DNA of 64,000 nt from Gonocerus acuteangulatus (lineage: Eukaryota; Arthropoda; Insecta; Hemiptera; Coreidae), in contig OX328125.1 in assembly GCA_946811695.1 (NCBI GenBank), positions 37,128,734 through 37,192,733 on the forward strand. The letters run 5' to 3'. Made by a program: the position numbers and the translations under genes. The notes beneath the pieces were generated by a model. It was not told the origin of the DNA. It saw only the letters and a list, made by a program, of their open reading frames with translations, and did no database searches. Shown in pieces: positions 21,805 to 32,788 of this stretch. How positions within the stretch are numbered: position 1 is the stretch's first letter; each line of letters starts with the position of its first letter.

Positions 21805-22119
21805 AATAGCCATATGAAATGCTTATCAGTTTTCAAAGTTTCCCAGGCAAAGCTATTCCTCATGTCCTTTAGAAAGCTAGGAATAGAAACAGTTAATATT
21901 TTTTGAATACTTAAATCACCTACTTTTATAATATCTCAATGGAATGTGAGATTTTTGGCGACCCATTACATAGAAAATTACTATTTTTTCCCTAGCCGTT
22001 TTTGTGATTTTTAAGAACATCTCAAAACTGTTCATGTGTGTTTATACATTTTTTTCTAATACTTCCACCAAAAGTAATTAAAACTGTTATTACTTAGTTT
22101 TTATGAATGAACAACGTGT

Positions 22120-22200
22120 TTTTTTGTTTGTTTTTTTTCATTTTTTTATACTTTTAGCGCATCGACTTCTTGGGCCATTAGCGCTGTGAACGTTTAAGGC
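22120..22200 (-). mobile_element. SINE family B, 3' tail only, minus strand
   Basis: Poly-T followed by AGCGCATCGACTTCTTGGGC CATTAGCGCTG, the reverse complement of the family B tail. Confidence 0.65.
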
Positions 22201-22249
22201 CTTGCATTTAAGAGGAGGGAGGGAGGAAAAGAGGGAGAGGGGGGCAGAT

Positions 22250-22276
22250 GCAGAGAGAGAGCGAGAGAGAGTGAGA

Positions 22277-22361
<85 letters not shown>

Positions 22362-22378
22362 AGGGAGAGAGAGAGAGA
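22250..22378. repeat. (GA)n microsatellite
   Basis: More than 100 bases of GA with GGGA interruptions. The 95-codon ORF over it is a Glu/Arg repeat translation. Confidence 0.95.
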
Positions 22379-22762
22379 CAGAGTCACCAGCCTACTCCCC
22401 TAGGACACCCATTCATTCCAGGTCCCCTCCATTTAACAATATTCTATGCAAATAGAGCCATAAACAGGGATAATACCCAATGGAAATAAATAGAAGGAAT
22501 AAAAGTAGAGCATGCTGTGAATATTTATTCTAGCCGATAGGAGGGAGGCCTCGGGATTGGACGAATAAATCCAGGGCTTGGACCGATCTGACCTCAGGGT
22601 CCCGTCTAATGAGGATATACTTCTCGCTCATCTTATACCAAAACAGTCTTCTACATTTTATTCAGGATAAAATATATTTTTGGCATATCAAAGTATATTA
22701 TTTATCATTAAGACATAAAAATTGATGAACAGTGATTCAAATACGAGTATATTTTAGTATAG

Positions 22763-22818
<56 letters not shown>

Positions 22819-22974
22819 TATACTTTGTGATAATTACTAAAAATATGAACATAGAAAATACTGATACGCATAAACGTTTTAATTTGTTATTATGAGTTTT
22901 TTAATTAGCCTTTTCGCACTCCAATAAATAAATAATTTTTACATTGTTATTATTATTTTATATATTATACAATG
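22379..22974. other. Spacer with (TA)n tract at 22769-22815
   Basis: GC-richer part to 22620, then AT-rich. The TA tract has about 23 units. No gene recognised. Confidence 0.5.
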
Positions 22975-23058
22975 TATATTTATACGAAGACAGGTATAGT
23001 TGGGATTCGGCTAGAAGAAAAACGTCAGACTTTCAAAAAGAAATCTGTATTTTGGACG

Positions 23059-23089
23059 TTTCGACTGCAACAATGGCAGCCTTCTTCAG
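23059..23089 (-). ncRNA. Hammerhead-core-like motif
   Basis: Minus strand: CTGAAGA, one A, stem GGCTGC/GCAGTC (one G-T pair), then GAAA and CGTCC. The single extra base between CTGANGA and the stem departs from a textbook hammerhead, so catalysis is unproven. Confidence 0.35.
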
Positions 23090-23900
23090 CTAAAAAATAT
23101 ATACAACTTATAAGTAAAGAAAATGTACAAGTAGTAAGTAAAAGACAGGCAGAAATGAGCGGAGTATATATATCAATACAATAAATTTTAACCAATCTTA
23201 TTTTTAAAAACAATGAAAATACCGGTAGTTGGAAAGAAAACAGCATGTAGAAGTTGTTAGTAAAAACAGTACAAAAAAAAAGTTTTTTCATGTAGTGACA
23301 AACAAAATCTATTTTATAGGTGAATACTATTTATAACAATTAATATATATACTCCTCCGTCTTCCATAAATTGTCCTGACCTCCTTTTTTATCTTTGTTC
23401 CCAGGCTCCAGACAATTTCTCTACTTGTGTGTCCCAAAGCTCTTAACACCTTTTACAACCGCCTTTACAACCCAGCAATTGCATCTCTTTCATCTGCACC
23501 GCTTTACCGCCCCCCACCCCTTCTTCATAACTATAAAGACCCCGGTGTTGTTGCTGTCGTTCATACTTCTAACCATGGTTACCTAAGTTGCCCTCGAGGT
23601 CTTCCTCCCTCCCCCCTAGGCATTCTCTAGTGGTATGTATGTATATATTAATTGTTATAAATAGTATTCACCTATAAAATAGATTTTGTTTGTCACTACA
23701 TAAAAATACTTTTTTTTGTACTGTTTTTACTAACAACTTCTACATGCTGTTTTCTTTCCAACTACCGGTATTTTCATTGTTTTTAAAAATAAGATTGGTT
23801 AAAATTTATTGTATTGATATATATACTCCGCTCATTTCTGCCTGTCTTTTACTTACTACTTGTACATTTTCTTTACTTATAAGTTGTATATATTTTTTAG

Positions 23901-23931
23901 CTGAAGAAGGCTGCCATTGTTGCAGTCGAAA
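23901..23931 (+). ncRNA. Hammerhead-core-like motif
   Basis: Mirror copy of 23059-23089 in the right arm, same sequence through GAAACGTCC. Confidence 0.35.
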
Positions 23932-24035
23932 CGTCCAAAATACAGATTTCTTTTTGAAAGTCTGACGTTTTTCTCCTAGCCGAATCCCAACTATACCTGT
24001 CTTCGTATCTCTACAGCGGCTTACTATCTCCATCT

Positions 24036-24329
24036 ACACTATGTATATTTATATTTTCTTTCGTTTTTTGTGGCAAAGTTTGTCAAAAAATCAGCACTAA
24101 ACGTTTTTATTTTTTTCTATTTTATTAGCATTGCCTAATCAGTATTGTTTATATTTTTAGTAATTATATTTAGTCGTGTGTTAATAGTTTGTCCTGAAAT
24201 ATATGGCTGTAAAAATCTTAAGAGCATTGATCAGAAAAGTTTTTATATAAATGAAAACTCTATCCTTGTAAAGGCTTATTCTTTGAAATAAAATTTTAAA
24301 GTATGTGAATTTCTACTATTTGGTTTCTA
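24036..24329. other. AT-rich spacer
   Basis: No feature recognised. Confidence 0.4.
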
Positions 24330-25680
24330 TTCAATTCAATTTATTTATTTGCTTTTGAGTTACAACTCATAGCACTTAAAAAATAAAAAAATAAAAATAT
24401 ACAGGAAGTAATTAAAATAAAATAGATATCTCTTCTTAGCTCTTATTTAAATTAAATAATATTTAATAGTAATAGTTTTTTTATTTATTATACTACAATT
24501 ATTATTAAATTATTCTTTATTTACATTTTAATCTTTCAGAATTTCTGACCTTAGTTGTAAGATCTTCAAAATATAGCTGGCAAATCTGACAAATGTTTCT
24601 TTGCTATTACTATTGAGAATTGCAAGAAATGTATTCTCTTCAGCGGGTGGAATGGTAGATGGGAATAATGGTTGTCGAATGTTGTCATAAGCAGGACAGT
24701 AGAGTAGGATGTGGTATATGGTTTCTTCAGCTGTACTATTACATAGAGTGCACAAGAGTCTGGGGTTGATGGTGTATTTGATGGACTTGGATGAGAATTT
24801 TATGGCGTATTTGCTGGATGTTCGGAGTTGGATAATTATTTTGAGAATGGGAAATGGTATGTCTAGTAGCAAATAGTTTTGAGGAACACCGGGAATTATT
24901 GAAAGATTTTTATAGAAACAGCTGAAGTTTGAGTTTTGTTTTTTAGACAAATCATTTTTTATTAGATTGTCTTTGTATTTAGTTGTTATCGCGTTTAGAT
25001 TGTTCTCAATAATATTTGAATTTTGGGTTAACCAGATATTTTGAAAATCACCGTTAAAGATTTGTTTAATTTGGGTTACCCAGTTGTACTTAGATTTATT
25101 TGATGGTTCTTGATCTAGTAAATAGAGCCTGTTATAGCAGAGCCTGGGTAGCCTGTCGCCCTCCATTCTAAGTAGTTTTACTAACCAAGACACAGCAGCT
25201 TTAATGACCTGGCTACTTGCATAGTCGGATCCAGTTTCTAGCCTTACAATGTGACTAGGAGTTGTTTTGATGAGGTCAAATAGTCTTTTGTAGAAATTGG
25301 TTTCTGCCCGTTCTACATGATCTAGATATCTCAGACCCCATATTTCAGCTCCATATAATAGAACTGATTTAGTCAGTGCTTGGAATATTTTCTGGGTTGT
25401 GTGCCAGTGATGGGATTTTGCTCTAGTTAAAATTTTAAATACCGAGCCACATGCCGATTTAAATTTTGAAACAGCATAGTTAGTCGAATCTAAAAATAAT
25501 CCAGAGGTTGTGAATTTTACACCCAGATATACAAAACCCTTCACCTGACTGATCTCAACACCTCTGTAATAACATTTAATTGGATGATTGCGCGGCCTCC
25601 CTCTATGGAAGTGTAAGATCTGCGATTTAAGAGAGTTGACAATGAGATCATTTTTAGTTTCTAATGAACAGTAGTTTTAT
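24330..25680 (-). mobile_element. 5'-truncated LINE (CR1/Jockey-like) with 3' UTR
   Basis: Minus-strand unit: coding part 25674-24528, a 3' UTR of about 200 bases, and a 3' end of AAATAAATAAATTGAATTG-type repeats (24330-24350). Short-repeat 3' ends are usual in CR1-like LINEs. Similar tails occur at 27640, 28380 and 50520. Confidence 0.75.
24528..25674 (-). pseudogene. LINE reverse transcriptase, C-terminal 380 codons
   Basis: Open without interruption from 25674 to TAA at 24528. The first ATG is at 25544, but the frame runs back another 43 codons, so the start is lost by truncation and not by choice of codon. Seen: VKGFVYLGV (RT palm end, the YLG motif), LLYGAEIWG in the thumb region, and a C-terminal CTLC...H...C zinc knuckle (about 24695-24757). 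The middle is Lys/Asn-rich. The fingers and YADD palm are missing, so it cannot transpose. An uninterrupted frame suggests a fairly recent copy. Clade assignment to CR1/Jockey-like is from these motifs only. Confidence 0.8.
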
Positions 25681-25685
25681 CATTT

Positions 25686-26448
25686 TGGCCGATAAGTCAT
25701 TATAGCTTATTAAGAATGTAAATAAAGTTTCAAATTGTCCAAAGTTGTATGAAATACATATGTGGGTATATTCCATTTAAATTAGCCTCCGCTGACAATA
25801 TTGACCACTTCAACAGAAGATTAACAATAAAACACTTACTAAAGTAATGCAGACTTTGACCTACAGGACACCTTGACTACCTTGCTGTGTGACGGGAGCC
25901 AATATACAGAAAGAACACTACAACACTAAAAACGAATCAAACACCACGACAACATATAAATATTAAATATCAATAATATATAAATATAAATATAATGACT
26001 ATACAAAACTCATAGGTATACCTTTAAGTAAGAATTTCACTAAAAGTCACAATTTTTGTAAATTTGTTAGGAAAGAAAAACGAATCTATAGAATAACATA
26101 CTATTGTTATAATATACGAATAAGAAAGAACTATTTGACGTACGACTGTACGATGTGAACTGACTTTTAAAATCTATTTCGTCTATTTGACAATTGAATA
26201 TCTCAACCGAAACATATCACTAACATTAAAACATGTTTGTCGTATGAATAGTATAATTGAAAACTAATAAAACTTACATTAACATGCCGTTTTCATTAAC
26301 TTTGAAATGTTTCGTCGCCTGAGTTGCGTAACGATTAATAAATGAATATTGGAATTTCGACAACATTCTCTTGAACTCCTTCAGTGATTTTGAGCTAGTG
26401 AACAGTTATGTTTTTTTTTTTCAACGAACAGTCATTTTTTTTTTTTTT
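25686..26448. other. AT-rich spacer
   Basis: T tracts at 26410 and 26434. No gene or repeat unit recognised. Confidence 0.4.
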
Positions 26449-27375
26449 AATTCTATTACATCTTAATTACTGTATTTATTCTATTATATCTTTATTAATG
26501 CTCTATTATATTATATCTTTATTTCTCTTACTCTATTATATCTTTATTAATGTTCTATGATAGTATATCTTTATTAATGTATTTATTCTATTATATCTTT
26601 ATTAATGCTCTATTATATTATATCTTTATTTCTCTTACTCTATTATATCTTTATTAATGTTCTATGATAGTATATCTTTATTAATGTATTTATTCTATTA
26701 TATCTTTATTAATGCTCTAATATATTATATCTTTATTTCTCTTACTCTATTATATCTTTATTTCTCTTACTCTATTATATCTTTATTAATGTTCTATGAT
26801 AGTATATCTTTATTAATGTATTTATTCTATTATATCTTTATTAATGCTCTATTATATTATATCTTTATTTCTCTTACGCTATTATATCTTTATTAATGTT
26901 CTATGATAGTATATCTTCATTAATGTATTTATTCTATTATATCTTTATTAATGCTCTATTATATTATATCTTTATTTCTCTTAAGCTATTATATCTTTAT
27001 TAATGTTCTATGATAGTATATCTTTATTAATGTATTTATTCTATTATATCTTTATTAATGCTCTATTATATTATATCTTTATTTCTCTTACGCTATTATA
27101 TCTTTATTAATGTTCTATGATAGTATATCTTTATTAATGTATTTATTCTATTATATCTTTATTAATGATCTATTATATTATATCTTTATTTCTCTTACTC
27201 TATTATATCTTTATTAATGTTCTATGGTATTATATCTTTATTAATGTATTTATTCTATTATATCTTTATTAATGCTATATTATATTATATCTTTATTTCT
27301 CTTACTCTATTATATCTTTATTAATGTTCTATGATAGTATATCTTTATTAATGTATTTATTCTATTATATCTTAT
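26449..27375. repeat. Satellite-like tandem array, unit about 107 bp
   Basis: TATTCTATTATATCTTTATT recurs at 26476, 26584 and 26691, then at about 132 where an internal block is doubled, and on to 27375: about 8 to 9 units. Each unit is itself made of 25-35-base sub-repeats with ATATCTTTATTAATG. Units differ by single bases (CTCTATT, GATCTATT). The 79-codon ORF over it is a repeat translation. Confidence 0.9.
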
Positions 27376-27639
27376 TCTGTATAATTTGTTCGTATATCCT
27401 ACTATTTGTATGATTAAAGAAATAAGTAGAATTGTATTCTCCTATGTCTAGAAGTAGAATAAACTATATAAACATAGTGTAATGTATATTTGTATAATTT
27501 GATATATATATAATGGTGATGTATATATTGTTGATGTTGATGTATATATATAATAATGTGTTTGTATGCACATATGTAATTACCATATATAAATGCATGT
27601 AGATGTGTATGTATGTATGTATGTATATATGTGTAATGC
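27376..27639. other. AT-rich spacer with TGTA-type simple repeats
   Basis: TGTATGTATGTATG near 27605. No gene. Confidence 0.4.
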
Positions 27640-27706
27640 TTGTTCTGAGCAAGTAGCTATAGTTACGAAAAGCTCATAAAATAAATATATATAAAAAAAA
27701 AAAAAA
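27640..27706 (+). mobile_element. LINE 3' tail
   Basis: TTCTGAGCAAGTAGCTATAG TTACGAAAAGCTCATAAAAT AAATA then A-run: the pattern GTTACGGGTGCT-(A/C)ATAAATAAA that also ends 28554 and 50655. Confidence 0.5.
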
Positions 27707-28042
27707 AAGAATATTCATCAAACTCTTTTCTCTTCATTCGTCCGTAATCTCCCCGCAAACGTCAAATTACATTCCCTCCAAAAATTACGTTCGTTTACCA
27801 AGGTACCAATAAATCTTGTAATTTTTCCTTGGCTGCTATGATACCCTCTCCGTGAGTTTAGTCCATAACTTAAAATAGGCCTCGTATTGTGGGAAAATGA
27901 ATGCGCTTTCCAGAATTACTATATTGTGTATGCATTCGTCAATGTCTAAACAGTTCTTTGTTTCGAAGCGGTTTCTTAAATTACTTGAATTATTGACCTG
28001 GATAGACTGACTCTTCAAATTTATACATATATGTGTGTGTCA

Positions 28043-28046
<4 letters not shown>

Positions 28047-28108
<62 letters not shown>
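28047..28108. repeat. (TA)n-(GT)n compound microsatellite
   Basis: TA tract to about 28075, then GT to 28108. Confidence 0.95.
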
Positions 28109-28109
<1 letters not shown>

Positions 28110-28111
<2 letters not shown>

Positions 28112-28200
28112 ATGTGAAAACCAAAACTCCAGGTCTCCATTAGATTCATTTATTCAATTTCGCAAAACAGGCTTTTGGGGTCTACAGGTACATCTTCAGT
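28110..28200 (-). repeat. Dispersed repeat with CTGAAGA motif
   Basis: Minus strand: CTGAAGATGTACCTGTAGAC CCCAAAAGCC, then GAAATTGAATAAATG and GGAGACCTGGAGTTTTGG. The GAAA of the core is mutated to CAAA here but kept in the related block at 9335-9425. AATAAA follows, as at the other loci with this motif. Confidence 0.5.
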
Positions 28201-28379
28201 GCATCTACAACAAAAGAAAACATAGAGAGTTATATCAAGATAAGAAAACATTTTATATGAAACAAAATTAGAATTAATTTAAATCTGAAAATAAAACACA
28301 CTAAAATTTAAAACTGCGTAAATATAATTAAAATATATACATACATAAACTTATTTTAAATTATTATTTAAAACTCTAC

Positions 28380-28554
28380 GTGAACATAATTACTCTCTTT
28401 ATATTTATTCATCATCCAGGCACACACGCATGGACACAAACTCTTTAGTAAATGTCCTATTATTTTTGTGTATTTTATTATAATGATGTATCTCTATAAT
28501 TGTTCCGAGCACATCACCTTAGTTGCGGGTGCTCATAAATAAATGAATTAAAAA
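28380..28554 (+). mobile_element. LINE 3' tail
   Basis: TTGTTCCGAGCACATCACCT TAGTTGCGGGTGCTCATAAA then TAAATGAATT. It has the same ending style as 27640-27706 and 50520-50655. No coding part is left. A family-Y element starts immediately after it. Confidence 0.5.
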
Positions 28555-29245
28555 AGTCCGACTCGCAGGAACTGCGTCATCTTAGCGCGGTTACTTACAT
28601 CTCGAAGAAATGAAATAGATTAGCATCACAAATCATCAGCGCTTATATCTCTGATTGACGTTGCCCTATCGAATATTACTTCAGAACCTTTTTTGTTGAG
28701 AATTTACCAAGCATTCGAATGGTCACGTTCCACTTACCACGATTTTCCAACCGTTATCGAGATATTTACGAAAAATGTATGAATATCCGAAAAATTTTCA
28801 TGTCTATTAATAAAATAATTTTTTTCGCATACTTCCTTAACTCCAAATATAACAAAATTTAAAGATCTTAGTTTGGATTAATTTCCAAGACGTATAAAAT
28901 ATTTCAATGAAATGCCGCGATTCTAAGTACCCACAAAAAAATAATGACTTACAAAAACATTGATTCCACTTTTCTCAAAAACGGTTACAGGTATCGCCTT
29001 GAAAATTGTTTAATTCGTTTTCCTATGTTAAGAAACCTTCAAAACAAGTACCTGCAAGCATATAAACTCAAAAAAGGAAGCGTTACGATTTTTTTGCGCG
29101 AATTTCGCCCCAAACACTATCTTCCAGTAGACGGATTCTGCTGGTTAACGAACTTGACCTTTCAAATTAGACGACAGATTTTTGTACCAAATTTCATCAA
29201 AATCGGACCATTTTTGAGCTTGCTAGAGCGCGAACAGACAAGCAT

Positions 29246-29255
29246 ATATATATAA

Positions 29256-29302
<47 letters not shown>

Positions 29303-29311
29303 CATATATAC

Positions 29312-29376
<65 letters not shown>
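29246..29376. repeat. (TA)n with TACA interruptions, centre of the chimera
   Basis: The tract lies between the inverse AACAGAC motifs of the two halves. The long YIYIYI ORF on the minus strand is its translation. Confidence 0.95.
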
Positions 29377-29765
29377 TGCTAGTCTGTTCGCGCTCTAGTT
29401 TTTTTTTCTTCACGAAACGTGGTATATAGCGTTCAATTATCAAACGATTGAACGAGTTCGTTAACCACCAAAATCGGTCCACCGGGGGGTTTACCCCGGA
29501 CACAAAACACTAATTTGACCATGCCAGCCGTAGTTTTTGTTATATTTCAACGAAACTCGGTATTCGTTATGTTGATCTAAAGAGAGACATACGTTTTAAA
29601 AATAAACTAAATCGGTTTTTTAGGAGGGGGGTTTACTCTGGACCCACATTACCAATTTTCCACTACCAGCCGTAATTTTAGTTACATTTCAACGAAACTC
29701 GGTATTCGTGGTGGTAATCAACAGAGAAAAATGGGTTGTAAAAATAAACTAAATCGGGTTATTTG

Positions 29766-29784
29766 GAGGGGGGGGGGGGGGGGG
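29766..29784. repeat. G17-class homopolymer
   Basis: A run of about 17 G inside the family-X half, where other copies have 7 to 9 G. Length may vary and could be a sequencing weak point. Confidence 0.8.
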
Positions 29785-30316
29785 TTTACTCCGGACCTAA
29801 AGTACTAATATACTCATACCGGTCGTAATTTTTGCTGTATTGTAACGAAACGCGGTATACGTCGTGGTTATCTTATGAGAAAGAGTTGTTGTAAAAATGA
29901 AGTAAATCGGTCTATTGGAAAGGAGGGTTTACTTTAAACTCTGTTTCATTAGAATTAGCCAGCCAGACGTAGGTTCCCAAAGCCGCCGCCAGGAGCGCCC
30001 CCCCCCCCCCACAAGGTGGACTGCATCTCCCACAAGGTGGACTGTATCCTGTTCCTGCGTCAGATTAAAAGACGGAAAATGAAGTTTTTGTGTATTTATT
30101 AAGTTGTACAGTATCATGTATTAACATAACTCTGGAAGCAAATTATTTAAAAAAATAATAATTTAACAGTTTTCATAAGAAATGTAAATGAGCAGAACTA
30201 TTTACGTTTTTATTTTATTTATATAGGTTATTTACAGCAAATTATTCAGTAATGTCGTCTACACTACAAAAATTCTGAGGAAAGTGCTTAGTTATGCAGC
30301 TCCTGCGTGACGGACT

Positions 30317-30505
30317 TATTCCTAACTACTAACGCCTGATGTGTTTCCTGTGTTAATGAGGCTCCTCTTTAGGCGCACTTCTCTACAAGAAATAACCGAA
30401 CATTTTTTATGCATCCCAGATATTAATATCTTCATTTTGTTTAGGCTGAATATTAATATATTTCAGAATTTTGAAAGTATGAGCTATATACAAATATTTA
30501 GGACA

Positions 30506-30565
<60 letters not shown>

Positions 30566-31036
30566 GTCTGTTAAAAAGATGGCGGCCACAATTATTTTTC
30601 ACCGCGCAATTTGTTAGGGAACATTCCTATAAAAACCCCTTGAACTCAAACTATCAATTTTCCCATAACGGCCATTTTTTTTTATTTCCTTGCATCGAAA
30701 TTAGGTATATACGAAACAAGTTATATAAATGAAAAATCCATTTAGTGCCTGCTGCTCAAATTCAGGAACATAAATATGATTTAGTTCCACCCTACAAACC
30801 TATATAATGTACTGTATACCATACAGTGTTCTTCTTCGTACATGACGACGCATGCTCGAACGCCAACGGACACTTTTTGTAACGCTTTTTTGCAACGTTT
30901 TATCCAGTTTAATCATCGCTAAAGCATATTTATGCTAAAATAATAATTGATTCATAATGAGATAAACTATTTACGTTTATTTTTTATTAATATGATTTAC
31001 TTTATGCATAGTTCTGCAGCTCATGCGTGACGGACT
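30317..31036 (-). mobile_element. Third Helentron-like element, family Z
   Basis: Minus strand starts AGTCCGTCACGCATGAGCTG CAGAAC (31036 downward) and reaches AACAGACAACTA plus (TA)n at 30509-30562, the same plan as X and Y. The interior differs from X. The 3' hairpin was not identified, so the left limit is uncertain. Confidence 0.5.
30509..30562. repeat. (TA)n microsatellite of family Z
   Basis: About 26 TA units directly before the inverse of AACAGAC. The ORFs over it on both strands are repeat translations. Confidence 0.95.
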
Positions 31037-31644
31037 GTTTATACAATACATACAATACATTAGTTTAAGCTATATTATAAGCCGTCTCTGCCCCTTAAAG
31101 GGTTAATAATGATTAACCCTAATGCATGCAATAATTGTGACAAAAAAAAGAACATAAAACCCACCAACTACGGTTTATAAAAAGGACTCCACCTTCCATT
31201 ATCTTGGTAATATTGAAGAATTTGCGATAAGGAAGTGAATTATTCCTCTAAGTGCAGTTCATATAACATGCAAATATTGCTCGCCGGGGGGGGGGGCTCG
31301 TAATCAGGGAATGGTGTTTCCAATAATTACGAATGTAAATCTCCTTTTAGATAGTGGGATGTAAATAATGGAAACTAAGACCTTGCTATTTTGGAGAAGT
31401 GTAGGTTGCTGGCGATAAGCCGTTCCGACCTATTAATAAAATATAATGTCGACCGCCCAAGAATAGAAGGGTGCGTGTTCCGACCTTCTGATAAGGGACA
31501 ACACCACCTCAACTCTATAATACATACATAATTGTCTGGTTTTCTTTTCTCTTTTTAACCTAAGTCCATGGACTACCTTTCTTTAGGGGTTTTTTTTTTT
31601 TCAAATATGTCTCACATTGGGCATAAGTGAGATACCCATTGTGC
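31037..31644. other. Spacer
   Basis: A G10-class run at 31287. No gene, RNA or repeat recognised. Confidence 0.4.
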
Positions 31645-32744
31645 TTTGGGCTGTTGCTATTTGCTGTTTGTTAGAAAGATAGGATCAGAACCCCCTTAGG
31701 GGAAAGAAACTCGACCTAAAAGATCTATTGTGTCCCTGATAGCCTGCTGGGTCACTTAAAGCAGCCCTGCATCCTTGAACTCTCTGATCTTCCGAGGTGT
31801 AAGCTCAGAATCTCTTCCCGGGTCTGTTATTTTCGCAGATCCTAAGTGGATGAAGCGCCTTCGTTCGAGTACTGTACAATCACAAATTATGTGTACAGGT
31901 GTTTCCTCTTCTATCCCACACATCCTGCATAGGGAGGTTGTAAAGAGGCCCATGTTGTGTAGATGTTTGTTCATCTTTGCATGACCTGTATAAAGAGCAA
32001 CAGTTTCCGTCATAGCCTTTCTATGTAGGGACAAAATTGTCTTTGTTAGTTTCCTGTATATCTTATATAGAAAAACGTTTTGAGTGTCTTTGCGTTTGGA
32101 TTCTTTGCCAAATCCCTATGTGTTCTGTCCCCACCCAGTCATCAATAGTTCCTTTGGCCAGAGATGGGCATAATTTTATTTATAAATAAAAATACGAATT
32201 TATTCGTACTTAATATATTTGTGAATACGAATATAAATAAATTCGTACTTCATATATTTGTGAATACGAATATAAATAAATTCGTATTCATAAGTGTGAA
32301 TACGAATTTATTTTTATTCACATATATTAAATATAAAAATAAAAATAAAATTTTATTCGCAAATTTTTCTGCGAATAAAAATAAATTCACAGAAAAAATT
32401 GTAAATAATCACAAAAAATGTGAATATTTAAAAAAAATCAAGTGATTACAAAAAAAATCACATTAAAATATACGAATAAAAATTTATTCACATTATAATT
32501 TGTGAATAAAAATTTATTCACAATAGAATTCGCAAATAAATTATGAATTTATTCGTATTAAAACGATATTACGATTTTTTTTTTTTTTTTTTATGGAGGT
32601 ACAGATGACAAACTGTCAGCATGGCTGCTTTTTTTTAAGATTTTTAACGTCCAAGGTTCATAGCGCCTAGATTTTTTCTTTACCACGAGTCCGCCGCGGG
32701 ACCACCAGCCATGCTGCAGGGACACAGTTTGTCATCTGTACATC

Positions 32745-32788
<44 letters not shown>

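Larger units (their letters stand above)
22975..24035. mobile_element. Inverted-repeat element with hammerhead-like motif in each arm
   Basis: Arms of about 385 bases (22978-23362 and 23640-24008) face each other around a 280-base loop. Each arm carries CTGAAGAAGGCTGCC...GCAGTCGAAACGTCC, pointing outward (minus strand 23059-23089, plus strand 23901-23931). ORFs in the arms mirror each other and look like shadows. The outward motif next to a terminal region is reminiscent of Penelope-like elements, whose pseudo-LTRs carry hammerhead ribozymes, but no RT/GIY-YIG coding is present. Confidence 0.6.
28555..30316. mobile_element. Head-to-head chimera of Helentron-like families Y and X
   Basis: 28555-29245 is the 5' half of family Y on the plus strand. 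29374-30316 is the 5' half of family X on the minus strand, ending at its own terminus CGGACT (30311-30316). They meet at a shared (TA)n tract. On both sides of the tract stands CTAGAGCGCGAACAGAC, in inverse orientation. Both 3' hairpins are missing. The product has two outward-facing 5' termini that form inverted ends. It carries no ORF of interest. Confidence 0.75.

Noticed and set aside
22202..22489. 95-codon Glu/Arg-rich ORF
   Set aside because: Translation of the (GA)n microsatellite.
23025..23965. Pairs of 75-91-codon ORFs in the inverted-repeat arms
   Set aside because: They mirror each other because of the inverted repeat and show no coding signature.
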